DNA from: Larix sibirica
Lineage: Eukaryota; Streptophyta; Pinopsida; Pinales; Pinaceae
Length of the DNA: 24,479 bases
NCBI GenBank assembly: GCA_004151065.3
Contig: NWUY0300012422.1
Location: 86,214-110,692, forward strand
Direction: 5' to 3'
Shown here: in pieces, positions 10,192-19,190 of the stretch
How positions within the stretch are numbered: the stretch's first letter is position 1
How the letters are laid out: each line of letters starts with the position of its first letter
Position numbers and translations under genes: made by a program
The notes under the pieces: generated by a model
What the model was told of the DNA's origin: nothing
The model's input: only the letters and a program-made list of their open reading frames with translations
Database searches by the model: none

Positions 10192-10879
10192 ACTGAAAAT
10201 ATTTCCTATAATCCAACCACTTCTAAAGAACCCAACAAATTGCAAACTGGGGTTCTCTATACTAGGGAAATTCCACACAAAAATACCATAATTAATAGAA
10301 CCAAAAGAGGGCAGCCCACTACCTTCACCTCTAATAAAGCATATAAAATTCCCATCCCTATTTATCCCTAACTCAGAAATTTCCAGAGACAAACACATAC
10401 CATTATCCCACACTTTCCAATTAAATGCAAGAGTAGAGCCAAAGCAGAATACCTGGGTTGGGAGAGTAACCAACTGAGAAACACCTAACTCCTCGGGCTA
10501 AGGAGAAGGTGAAAGGACTAACATTCCTTGCCACCATTCCAAACAAGCATAGGTTGAGCACTGAACCAGAGACACAACTCTTCAAATACAAATTCTTATC
10601 AGAGAAGAATATCATTAACGCCACTGAAACTCCACACGTAGAAGTATTATGAGTGCCAAACCCAATGTACCAGCACACCTTAATGTTTATTCTACCATCA
10701 TTATTGCCTCTTCTATCATCGCCATCGAAAGAGATACGAAGGGACACCTTCCCTTTCACACAAACCATAAGACAAGTGTCAAGGAGACTTAGAAAGGTCT
10801 CCCATTTTATAATGATTTTTGATAGCATAAAGTTCCATAATGCCTTAGGGGATCCAAAAATTCTGACTAGGCCCACCAT
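10192..10879 (-). pseudogene. Coding-like region between LINE B RNase H and the coiled-coil ORF
   Basis: Two long minus-strand frames cover this stretch without a gap. Positions 10421-10879 are open for 152 codons, with pieces such as VSLRISFDGDDRRGNNDGR and KVCWYIGFGTHNTSTCGV. Positions 10192-10473 are in the same frame as the coiled coil downstream, with GINRDGNFICFIRGEGSG and INYGIFVWNFPSIENPS. They differ by one frame and overlap near 10421-10473, so one shift could join them to the coiled-coil ORF as one former protein of roughly 440 residues. No known domain is visible. It may instead be 3' untranslated sequence that is open by chance, so confidence is moderate. Confidence 0.35.
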
Positions 10880-11300
10880 TTATAGATAATCCTCCTTGAG
10901 GTAGAAGAGAAGATTTTTTTGCAAAGATATCTGCAAGTTGATTCAAAGATCACTTGACATGGAAGAATTTGATTGATTGGGATTGTGGAAGGATTCCCAT
11001 AATATGATTATGAATATGACCAGCTAAAGAATATGCTATCGAAAGGTGATTTCTAGTCTAAGACAAAATTACCATAGAGTCCCCAATCACAACTAACAAA
11101 TGACTTCCTTATTCTAAGGCCAATTTTAATCCTAGGAACAGAGAATAACGTTCCACTTGATTTTTAGTACATGTCCTTGAATCCCCAAGCAACAGTTTTT
11201 ACAATATTACCTCCAGGGTCTAATGGCACCCCTCCTACACCTGCCTCCCTATGATTACCTTTCGAAGATCCATCAAATAAAAGTACATATGATTGAATAG
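10840..11300 (-). pseudogene. LINE B ORF2 RNase H domain
   Basis: The minus strand reads YVLLFDGSSKGNHREAGVGG, then LDPGGNIVKTVAWG. After a frameshift come NQVERYSLFLGLKLALE, a stop, LLVVIGDSMVILS, a stop, HLSIAYSLAGHIHNHIMG and QLADIFAKKSSLLPQGG, closing at a stop near 10844. The four acidic positions of RNase H are all present: Asp in FDGS, Glu in QVER, Asp in IGDS and Asp in LADIF. This matches the plant L1 lineage whose ORF2 gained an archaeal-like RNase H. One shift and at least two or three stops inactivate it. Confidence 0.8.
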
Positions 11301-11330
11301 TTTGCTACCACTTTTGAAATTATTCCATAT

Positions 11331-11867
11331 TCATCTCGAGCTGCCATGCAAACTAGAGATCCTTCTTTCAAACTTGTAAAGGAGGATAATGATTGGGATT
11401 TTGAAAAAAATTACCCAATTTTCTTTCGAACAGTTCCAAGAATCAAAAAAATTATTCGAATTAATATTATGATGAAGAAATTCATGCAAAAGAGATCTGG
11501 CTGTTATTATCGAATCCTCTACTGAAATTATTTTTTCTTGAAAGATACCATAATTTCTCACTTCCCACACTTTCTAGCAGATGTACTTTGGGAGAGAAGA
11601 CCAAATTCTTGACAAAACATGCTTCCCTTTAAGAGAACCTGGGTAAAAAGAGTGCCAAGTTAGGAATAAACCATTCCAATTGTCTGATATTACAAAATTA
11701 TTATCCATATCTTTCATTAAGAAATTCCACACCTTTTTAGAATATTGACGATGAAAGAAAAAATGAGAGATAGTCTCTTTAGACTCTCTACACAAAACAC
11801 AATGGGAAGGACCTGCAATATTTATCTTTTTAAAATTATCTGAAGTTAATATTTTACCTTGAGCCAT
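11331..11867 (-). pseudogene. LINE B ORF2 zf-RVT and linker
   Basis: Positions 11574-11867 give AQGKILTSDNFKKINIAG, then HCVLCRESKETISHFFFHRQ and KKVWNFLMKDMD. This is the zf-RVT domain with its Cys-x2-Cys pair and first His; the last ligand position, expected Cys after the second His, is Arg. Positions 11331-11570 continue in the same frame after one stop with MWEVRNYGIFQEKIISVE, the usual linker ahead of RNase H (the WxxRN motif is typical). Confidence 0.75.
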
Positions 11868-13720
11868 AATCCAACAGAATATACTTATTTTAGGTAATCC
11901 ATACTGCTGCCAATTGTTTTCACATAGCCTTGAGAAGGGTTGATGTTGTTACTCCTTAAAGAGAAAGGAATATCCCTCCTTCACCACGTATTTTCCTTTT
12001 TTCCCCCATCCTCTAGTGTCTTTAGAGCTTAAACTTACTGGAGATGCTCCATGAATATTCTTATGAAAAAATCAAGAGAAACCTTCAAGTATTCTGGACC
12101 ATCCAAATTTTTCCAATTAATCTAGTTTCATGTTGAATCCCATTCAGAAAGATCTTTCATTGTTCTTATTCCCTTATTACTAATCCATCTCATTAACTCT
12201 AAAAGCTTTACTTTTTGTTAAAGAGGAGGAGCACCAAGAATAGAATCCTTCCATAGATCATTGTGTTTTCCATTTCTTGGAATCCAATTCAATATTTCCT
12301 ATATTATTTTTCTAGATGCTTTACACAAGCGCCAAGTATTTGATCCTTCTTTCTCCCAAGAGCATATATCCAAACATCACAACATGGAATGGGAGATGTA
12401 CTTTTTCCTAATTATGTCTTTCCACCAAGCTTTTTCTCCAGAAATCAGATTCCAAATTAGCTTAGCTCCCATTGCACGATTCATTAGATGTGGATCACGA
12501 ATATCTAGCCCTCCATAACCTTTTGGAGCTTTCACCAAATCCCATTTGACCAAATGAAATATTTTACTATTGGTTTTCCCTCCTTGCAATAAAAAGTTTC
12601 TGGAAATTTGATCTAATTTTTGCATAATTCCTTTTGGAACCAACAAGGAAGAACATTGAAATAAAGGGAGAGAGAGAGAACGGACCTAATTAAAACAAAT
12701 TTTTAGCTTAATTCAACCAACAGATACCCCGACTTTGCATTATGTCTTTTATTTTTTGAAGAATTGGTTCCCATTCCACATTCTTTATTCACTTTAAAAT
12801 AGGTCCAATTTGTACTAGCAGCAAAGGCTATAGCAAGAGAAATACGTTGCATGATATTAGGAGAAACATTCCATACAAATATATTACATTTTCCTTTATT
12901 CACCTCTCCTCCCGAGGCAGATAAATATTGACCGAGGACTTTCCTAAACCTTATGGCATTGGTGACTAATTCCCCTCCCAAGAGAACAATATCATCAGCA
13001 AAATGTGCATTATTGTCTACTTTGATGCATCTAGTTATTCGAATACCATTTAGCCTCCCTTCCTCTCTTTCCTTAATCAAATTTCGACCCGAATATTATG
13101 CCATTAGAATATATAAAAAATGAGACAGAGGACAACCCTGACGCAATCCTCTAGAGGCCTGAAAGAAACCAGCTTGTTGACCATTAACTAAAGGTGAGAT
13201 CCAAGGGAGAGAAATATAAGCTTCTATCAATTTTACAAAGGTAGGAGAGAAGCCAAACCTGTCCAATACTTCAAAAAGAAAACTATTCCGAACTCTATCA
13301 AAGGCATTGGCCATGTCCAACTTGATAGCTATTCCCTGCTCTTTTCTAACAGTATTATAGTGAATAGCCTCTTGTATCATAACAATATTGTCTACTATCT
13401 TGAAAAAAGCACATTGTCCTTTTGAAATCATCCTGGAAAGCAGGGGTTTAATTCGGATGGATAAAATTTTGTCAAGATTTTATAAGAAGAGTTACATAAA
13501 GAGATGGGTCTGAAATGAGAGAAAGAAGAAGGACGTACTTCTTTGGGAATCAATGCCAAAAATGATGAATTGGTTGCTCCACCAATTGTATCCTTCCCTT
13601 TTGTCTAGTATAGCATTTTACATAGATCTGATTTTATTATTGGCCAACAAGCTTTAAAAAAATGTACCATGAAACCATCAGGACTAGGGGATTTATCAAC
13701 CCCTAAACCATGAACACTTG
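11868..13720 (-). pseudogene. LINE B ORF2 reverse transcriptase
   Basis: From right to left the minus strand shows SPSPDGFMVHFFKACW near 13690, SFLALIPKEVRPSSFSHFRP near 13550, AIKLDMANAFDRVRNSF (first catalytic Asp), ASRGLRQGCPLSHFLYILMA (13096-13431), then AHFADDIVLLGG with the intact Asp-Asp box at 12991-13002. The thumb and connection follow at 12377-12646 with FHLVKWDLVKAPKGYGGLDI and NRAMGAKLIW. Frame changes occur near 13435, 12700 and between 12377 and 11867, and there is a stop near 13096. The catalytic residues are therefore preserved better than the frame. This is the best preserved RT in the window. Confidence 0.85.
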
Positions 13721-13832
13721 CTACAACCTCTGCTTCACTAATGAACTTATTCAATTAATCATTTTCCTCCAAGGAAATCATTGATGGAATACCATCCAAC
13801 AACTCATCTTTAGAAATCATGTATTCCAATCC

Positions 13833-14277
13833 CTATTCAGAATATAGTTCTTTAAAATGACTTGCCACTTTGTGTTTGATCTCAGTCTGATTTGATAGTC
13901 TCAGTCCCTCATCGGAAATAATTTCATTGATTGCATTATTATGATTTCTCATTTTTGTTTGATTATGAAAAAATGTAGAATTCCTGTCACCAGCTTTCAA
14001 CCAAAGAGCCAGAGATTTTAACCTCCAAGTCTCTTCTTCTTGATGGAAGGCTTCATTCAATTAATCGTTAATATGCTATTCTCTAAGAAGCACATTTGGA
14101 GTTATCTCGATTTGATCCATCTGTTCCTAAAGGGATTCCAACTCCTTTTGATAGTTTATTCTTTTTTGAGGCTGGAGAATTGTATTGAGATCTATCCCAC
14201 TTTTTCAAAGCGAACTTCATTGCCCGAAGCTTGGATTCCCAAACATAGGAGGGGATCCATAAACCTATATCTTCCAA
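13833..14277 (-). pseudogene. LINE B ORF2 endonuclease-to-RT linker
   Basis: This region contains WIPSYVWESKLRAMKFALKK (14083-14277) and EETWRLKSLALWLKAGDRNS followed by FFHNQTKMRNHNN (13833-14060). This is the conserved linker of plant LINE ORF2, where the W-x-K-x-GDRN-(S/T)-x-FFH motif is a hallmark. The second piece is back in the endonuclease frame while the first is shifted, so two compensating indels lie near 14270 and 14070. Confidence 0.75.
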
Positions 14278-15059
14278 GTTGTCTCAATAATTTGGAAAGC
14301 CTCCTGATGGGATAACCACAAAGTATTAAATCGAACGGGGATTGGACCTTGATTCTCAAATTCCTCTAATTTTAAACAAATAGGTCTATGATATGAAGTT
14401 GCATAAGGTAGGATATAAGAATTCAATGCAAAATTAGATAGTATGGAACTATGAACCAAAAACCGGTCTAAACAAGCTGTTATGTGCCCCAGACCAATTC
14501 GTCTATTAGACCAGGTTAAGAGACCTCTCTTTGGATTAATTTCAAACAAATCCAAATCACTAATTAAATATTCCATATATTCTCCATAAGGATCTCTAAC
14601 CATAGACCCCCCTCTTTTGTCTTTAAAAGAAATAGTAGCATTAAAATCCCCATCAATAAGACTACAATAATTGCCACCAAGAGAGCTCAAAGATCTCCAA
14701 AATTCTTGTTTAAGACTGAGAATGACAAGACTGTAAACATTACAGATATTAAAGTTTTCCTTACACTCCTTTTTTTCCAACTCGGCCATAATCCAATGTA
14801 TCCCCTCCTTTTGATTTATTAAATTGAATTTACCACTATCCCACATCAAGGCTAATCCTCCAGAAGCTCCAATTGAGATTTTTTCCCTACTTGCCCCATT
14901 TTTCCAAATGGATTGAAAGAGAAGAATTACTTCGATGGAATCCATTTTTGTTTCCTGAAGTAGCATAATAGAAAGACGATCTGTAAATATCATTTTCTTC
15001 AATGTTTCCACTTTCTGTTTTCCTCCTAAACCTCTACAATTCTAGGAGACAATATTCAT
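14265..15059 (-). pseudogene. LINE B ORF2 apurinic-type (EEP) endonuclease
   Basis: ORF2 begins at ATG 15057-15059. The sixth codon is a stop where the family has Trp, before NCRGLGGKQKVETLKKM. From there the frame is open for about 248 residues, with LLQETKMD (metal-binding Glu), FNICNVYS, LIDGDFNATISF, RGLLTWSNRR, ACLDRFLVHS and YATSYHRPICLKLEEF. This is the nicking enzyme for target-primed insertion and the longest continuous coding remnant in the window. In the final motif the Asp of the usual SDH is Tyr (codon at 14391-14393) while the catalytic His stays. That change should cripple the enzyme and probably arose after insertion. Confidence 0.88.
15056..15059 (-). promoter_or_regulatory. 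ATGA stop-start overlap between LINE B ORF1 and ORF2
   Basis: On the minus strand the ATG of ORF2 (15057-15059) overlaps the TGA that ends the ORF1 tail frame (15056-15058). Such overlaps allow termination and reinitiation by the same ribosome. In this copy the tail frame is one base off the upstream ORF1 frame, so the link was established before the indel near 15245. Confidence 0.6.
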
Positions 15060-16344
15060 AATCTTTTGGATTGTGAGATGGATTTATTTCCGGCATCTCC
15101 TTTTTTCCCCTTTTTAGTAGAAGAAACTCCCTTCAAAATAGAATCCAAGGACGCTTGCTTTCCCAATTGTTTTTCTCTATCTTCTTCTTCTTCTCTCATT
15201 ATTTTCTTGGTTCTTCTCCCTACTTTTTGTTTATTAATCTGTCCTCCGCTAATTCCTTAGAAGACTCTCCTTATGTGAATAAAGATGGATGACCTATATA
15301 TTCATTTGAATCACCCAGTGAGTCATTTTCTAGGTGAGAATTAATTTCTATTACCGGACAATCTGGTAATCCTGAATTAATTATTTCTGATCCAATTTCT
15401 TCTAGAATGGGAGAAGGGATCACCTTATTTCTGGCATTAACATTTGATATTTCTTGGACTGTAGATTATCCTGGAATCACAATAGATAGGGACTGAAACT
15501 TATTGGAGATATCAGGAGGAGTTGGATCCATTGATGTTACCTGACCCTTTCCTTTCTTTTGAACCTTTTTCCATTCTTTGGCTACTACCTTCTCTGTTTC
15601 TTTTACTTCATTTTTTGGACAATTCCTAGAAAAATGTTTATACTCATGCCACTTCTTGCATTTAAAGGGAAATTGGTCATAATCCACTTTTTGTTCATGA
15701 TTCTAGTTATCCATTACTAGATTAAGCACCTCTAGAAGCCCCTTCTCCAGATCTACTTCAACAAAAATTATAGCACAAGAGAACATTGGTCATTTAGGCT
15801 CAGCTTTGTCAATATATCGACCAAGAGAGTTCCCAATAGAGGCTAAAAATTCATCATACCAACAATGTAAGGGAAGATGTGGTAACTTTACCCAAAGTGG
15901 AGTTGTGGAAGGTATATCTTTCTTTGGATCAAAGGATAAATTCCAACGATTAAGATACATACATGTATGACCCATGAAATAAGGCCCATTGCGAAAGATC
16001 AAATCCCTATCAACTTTATATTCAAACAGAAAGACATAATATCCTTATTCATAGAAGTAGCATTGCATCCTACCAATCAGAAGAGGCTTCCAATTTTTAT
16101 TTATCCGGATATCCATTTCCCTTAGAGAAGGCCAAAGACTTGTAAACAGACCTACCAAGCCTCTCTCAGAGAACCCAATAGTTTTTTTCTTAGTTGAGCT
16201 GCATGAAATACTTATTTCATGGGTGTTAGTTCTCTTCATGAAATGAGTAGAGGGCTATGAAGAACTCTTTCCCTTCAACCCAGCCGCAAGTAGGCGAAAA
16301 ACCTCGTCCATACCAGGGTCCAGATCGGGACTAGGGGGATCCAT
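15056..16344 (-). pseudogene. LINE B ORF1 (DUF4283-like RNA-binding protein with zinc knuckle)
   Basis: The start ATG at 16342-16344 opens MDPPSPDLDPGMDEVFRLLA. One frame is kept to about 15245 through some six in-frame stops (near 16256, 16046, 15791, 15705, 15467, 15275). It includes KKTIGFSERGLVGLF and the DUF4283-like WVKLPHLPLHCWYDEFLASI. A zinc knuckle follows near 15660, reading FKCKKWHEYKHFSRNCPK; its second Cys is Trp and its Gly is Lys. Near 15245 the frame shifts by one base into a Lys- and Glu-rich tail that ends in TGA at 15056-15058, overlapping the ORF2 ATG. About 430 codons is normal for LINE ORF1. Confidence 0.85.
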
Positions 16345-16413
16345 TACTCAAAGTAATGCATGCAGGTTTCTTTCAAAGTCGCATATACTAGGCCTAATTA
16401 AAAAATGATATTA
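16345..16413 (-). other. LINE B 5' leader
   Basis: About 70 bases lie between the ORF1 start and the right target duplication. No TATA-like element can be firmly assigned. L1 promoters are internal, so promoter activity would be expected in the leader or early ORF1. Confidence 0.5.
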
Positions 16414-16428
16414 CATGTTGTTTTCCCT
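16414..16428. repeat. Right target-site duplication of LINE B
   Basis: The bases catgttgttttccct pair with the left copy at 9248-9262 with one transition between them. This copy lies immediately 5' of the LINE B leader in the element's own orientation. Confidence 0.75.
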
Positions 16429-16639
16429 CATTGTTTGTGGAAATAGAGGTAAATATTTCAACAATTCTTCAAATCATAGGTATGTTTTCTCCTTTGCTCC
16501 ATTAAATCAATGTGATGGTATATTTTGTATTAGATCTACTTGTTCATAAAATTCTTTTTGGTTAATTTATTATGAACTATTTTTTTCTAATAAATTTTGT
16601 TCTTAAGGCCCATCGGGGCCCTACATAATAAGCATAAAT

Positions 16640-16950
16640 ATAAAGTTTGTGAATGAGAAAAAAATATTTAATTCTAATATCGATGATTGGGTGTTTCAAG
16701 AATGAGCAAAGGGTATTAATTCTAATGTCAATGATTGGGTGTTTCAAAGATCTATGCATCAACTCTATGAATGTAAAGATGCTCAAGAGAGTTGGCCATT
16801 AATTCAATAAAGAGGTTGCATAACTTTGTGGTTGTTTATGTTGAGTGTTTTGTTGTGTGTGTAATTTTATTTGGATGCTTATTATTCAATTTGTTTATTT
16901 TGTGGTGTTATTTCAATTGTGCTTCTCTACATGTAGATTTATTTACACCA
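16640..16950 (+). mobile_element. 5' LTR-like end of gypsy-like remnant A
   Basis: This stretch ends in ttacacca two bases before a primer-binding-like site. Its last 150 bases align with 21210-21389, the equivalent region of remnant B; both share caataaagaggttg-like, gttgagtgttttgt and ggtgtgtgtaattttgtt-like phrases. It contains a 32-base segment repeated with a 48-base period at 16668-16699 and 16716-16747. The left end of the LTR is not defined. Confidence 0.55.
16668..16747. repeat. Direct repeat with 48-bp period inside LTR-like A
   Basis: A 32-base stretch containing atgattgggtgtttcaa occurs at 16668-16699 and again at 16716-16747, with two mismatches. Internal repeats of this kind are common in LTR enhancer regions. 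The corresponding part of remnant B lacks the duplication. Confidence 0.85.
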
Positions 16951-16952
16951 AG

Positions 16953-16966
16953 TGGTATTAGAGTAG
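16953..16966 (+). promoter_or_regulatory. Primer-binding-like site, remnant A
   Basis: The bases tggtattagagtag resemble the plant LTR-retrotransposon primer site complementary to initiator Met tRNA (tggtatcagagc) with one internal change and a diverged end. It starts two bases after the LTR-like end ttacacca, the expected spacing. Confidence 0.65.
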
Positions 16967-17122
16967 AATGACCCTATGGTAGGGAGGACCAAGTAGACCT
17001 TGGTCTCAAATTGAATAATATGTGAATGTTGGTGAGGTGGATAGTTTGCAGTAGGATATCCTAAAACAAAACTAGAGTGATGGTGTAGTCAAGAAGAGTT
17101 CATAGAAGACCTAGGAGACCAA

Positions 17123-18145
17123 ATGGTGCAGAAGGCATAGATGCCCTTGCAATGATGGTGAGGATAATGCTAGCAAGAATGAATGCCATGGAAGCAACCC
17201 AAAGGAGAGGTCTTTCCCATGTGATGTGGGATGCCAATGATGAAGAAGCAAAACCATAGACCGCGAGAGACGAACTAAAAGATCAAGTGACATTGGAAGA
17301 AAAAATGACCAAAGAAATTAAAGATATTGGTAGTAAACCTAAACTTGATACTCATATCTATTCTAAATGATTAAATAGACTTGAGGAAATGCTAGACTAG
17401 ATTGTAGAAATGGAAAATTGCTTTAAATTTCAACATATTAGAGATATTATGAGTGTTAGGTTTGATTGGATGGGAGAAATGCAAGATTTCTTTGAATTTG
17501 AATATATTAGAGATTTTATGAGGGTTAAATTCACTTGTACAAAATTTTCTTTGTGGTGGATAAGTTGCAACTACATAGAGAGATTAATGGTAAAGAGAAG
17601 ATTAAAACATGGGATAGGATGGTGTCAAATTTTAAAAGTAAACTTTTGTCTTTGCCTTACACATTAAATTTATTGAGAAGATTGCATAATTTAAAGGAGT
17701 TGAAGATGTCGGTGAAAAATTATATAGAGGAATTTTACATACTCTCTATAAGGTCTAGGAAAAATGAGGCGTGTCTAAAATCAATTGCCAAGTATGTGAA
17801 TGGTTTAAGTTATGCCATTCAAGATGAGTTTAATGTTTTAGATTTCCATTCAATTGCACAAGTATATACAATGGCCTTGCAAATTAAGGAGAAATTGCTA
17901 AGGAAATAGTGGATCATGAGGATATGTCCAAGATTTGAAAGGTGCAACATATAGAAAAGCAAGTTGAAGAAGGAGAAAGTTGTTCTAATCCTATGGATCA
18001 ATGGACAACATATTTTGCTGACAAAGGTGGTGGGTTAAAAATATGTAGAGGTAAAGGAGGAAAATTTGAAGAAATTTACTTCATATGTGGAAAGCAGGTC
18101 CATATGGAATTTGAGGAACTTGTAAAGGAAGGATGGAGATAAGAG
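17123..18145 (+). pseudogene. Gag of gypsy-like remnant A
   Basis: Gag coats the element RNA. The first part (from 17123) reads GIDALAMMVRIMLARMNAME and continues with three stops. A retrotransposon-gag domain lies at 17535-17909 with KIKTWDRMVSNFKSK, TLNLLRRLHNLKEL, YIEEFYILSIRS, YVNGLSYAIQDEFNVLDFHS and AQVYTMALQIKEKLLRK. A zinc-knuckle remnant near 18077 reads YFICGKQVH, with its first Cys changed to Tyr and the last Cys absent. A frameshift separates the two parts near 17540. A 69-base in-frame tandem duplication at 17407-17544 repeats the segment just upstream of the gag core. Confidence 0.75.
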
Positions 18146-18310
18146 GGATGACTTCATATTATTGAACTTAAACCAACAATGCACCAAGTGAAGTGATCGA
18201 ATTGGGGTCAAAGAAGGGGGGAATTTGATGACGAGGAAAATATTGGTTCATCCTGAGAAATGGACTGGCAAAGAACTTGAGCATACCAAGACATTGTTTT
18301 GAATGAAATG

Positions 18311-18640
18311 CAAGTTAGTAGGCAATTGCTATAATTTGGTTATTGATGGTGGTAGTTCAGAAAATTTGGTATCTACTGAAGTTGTTTAGAAATTAAATTT
18401 GACATGTACACCTCACCCAAATGCATATAGGGTGTCATGGTTACAAGCAGGGCATAAAGTTAGTGTCATGCAACATTGCTTGATTAAATTTAATCTTGGG
18501 GGGTTTATAGTGATAACATGATTTTATGTGATGTTTTGCCCATGGTTTCCTATAACATTTTGATGGGAAGGCCATGCTAGCTTGATCAGAGAGTTATCCA
18601 TCATGGGAGAAGAAACACTTGGGTTGGAAAATGATGAGAT
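18311..18640 (+). pseudogene. Aspartic protease region of remnant A
   Basis: The plus strand reads YNLVIDGGSSENLVSTEVV, a stop, then CTPHPNAYRVSWLQAGH. After a frame change come MILCDVLPM and ILMGRPC. These are landmarks of the retropepsin-like protease of Ty3/gypsy polyproteins. The catalytic Asp in the IDGGSS motif is kept in this copy. Stops and shifts break the frame. Confidence 0.75.
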
Positions 18641-19190
18641 GTATTTAATTTACAATTTTTGAATGAATTCATGGAGAATGTTGAAAAAGTGATTTTAATT
18701 CCATTGCTAACATATGTGAAGGAAGTGGAGTATGAAGAACATGTGAAGCAACTAGCTAAAATGAATGAAGAACATAGCACTATTGCTATAATATCAACAC
18801 CATTGAAGGATAAGTATAAGAGAGTTTGGCATTCCCTAATATTTTGTGTGTTAGTATGTTTGTAGGGAATGAAGCATAGAAGGTGAAGGATGTGACCATG
18901 AGGGAGGCATAGAGTAACAAAGTTCATAGTAAAAAAATGGTGTACTTGTGCAATCAATGTAGCTAACAATGGAATGGTGCCTAAGAGGGAGGATGGAGAA
19001 GCAATAAAGACCATTGAGTTGGAGTGGTTTAAGGAAGTAAGCCCCTTCAGGGTAAAGAAGGTAGTGCGATATTGTGGAACATATTTATAAGGAAAGTAAG
19101 AAACACTAAATTGTGGGATAAGTGTAAAGCAATGTTGGGTCAAGACATTGAAGAAAATGTTATGGATGTTAGTAATAGAGATGAGTAAAA
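18641..19190 (+). other. 3' tail of remnant A, shared with remnant B, no RT
   Basis: After the protease the plus strand has LTYVKEVEYEEHVKQLAKMN (18659-18865) and then about 330 bases with stops in all frames. The same order is found in remnant B at 23040-23530, including taagagggaggatgg and gtaaagcaatgttgggtcaa. In an autonomous gypsy element RT would begin here; I find none of its motifs. The tail is therefore an internal non-coding or deleted part of the element. Confidence 0.6.

Larger units (their letters stand above)
9263..16413 (-). mobile_element. LINE B: full-length L1-type retrotransposon with RNase H and an extra 3' coding region
   Basis: The minus strand carries a complete series: a short leader, ORF1 from 16344, ORF2 from 15059 with endonuclease, RT, zf-RVT and RNase H, then about 1.6 kb of 3' sequence with further coding-like frames. 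It ends in GTTAAAAAAA beside a 15-bp duplication of the target. Plant LINE insertions are usually truncated at the 5' end, but this one reaches ORF1's start codon and about 70 bases of leader. Each domain is in or close to frame with its neighbours, so decay is milder than in LINE A. It is still inactive, with several stops in ORF1 and multiple frameshifts in ORF2. It points the same way as LINE A but is clearly a different family. Confidence 0.9.

Noticed and set aside
10048-10371. 107-codon plus-strand frame opposite the extra 3' region of LINE B
   Set aside because: The minus strand has a coiled-coil pattern and continuity with the acidic tail; the plus-strand peptide shows no pattern.
10844-10920. 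3' transduction explanation with an internal A tail after RNase H
   Set aside because: The only T run on the plus strand here (10913-10919) lies inside the RNase H reading (ADIFAKK), so there is no internal tail to mark an earlier element end; transduction is not excluded but has no direct support.
306-16413. LINE A and LINE B as one tandem duplication of a single family
   Set aside because: Their proteins differ throughout (for example SPGLDGWPVEFY against SPSPDGFMVHFF, and different RNase H sequences), so they are separate families inserted in the same direction.
18601-19143. A 180-codon open frame on the minus strand
   Set aside because: It is antisense to the gag-protease tail of remnant A, which has a collinear copy at 23 kb; its composition (Ser, Thr, Phe and Leu rich, no motif) is what the complement of A-rich DNA gives.
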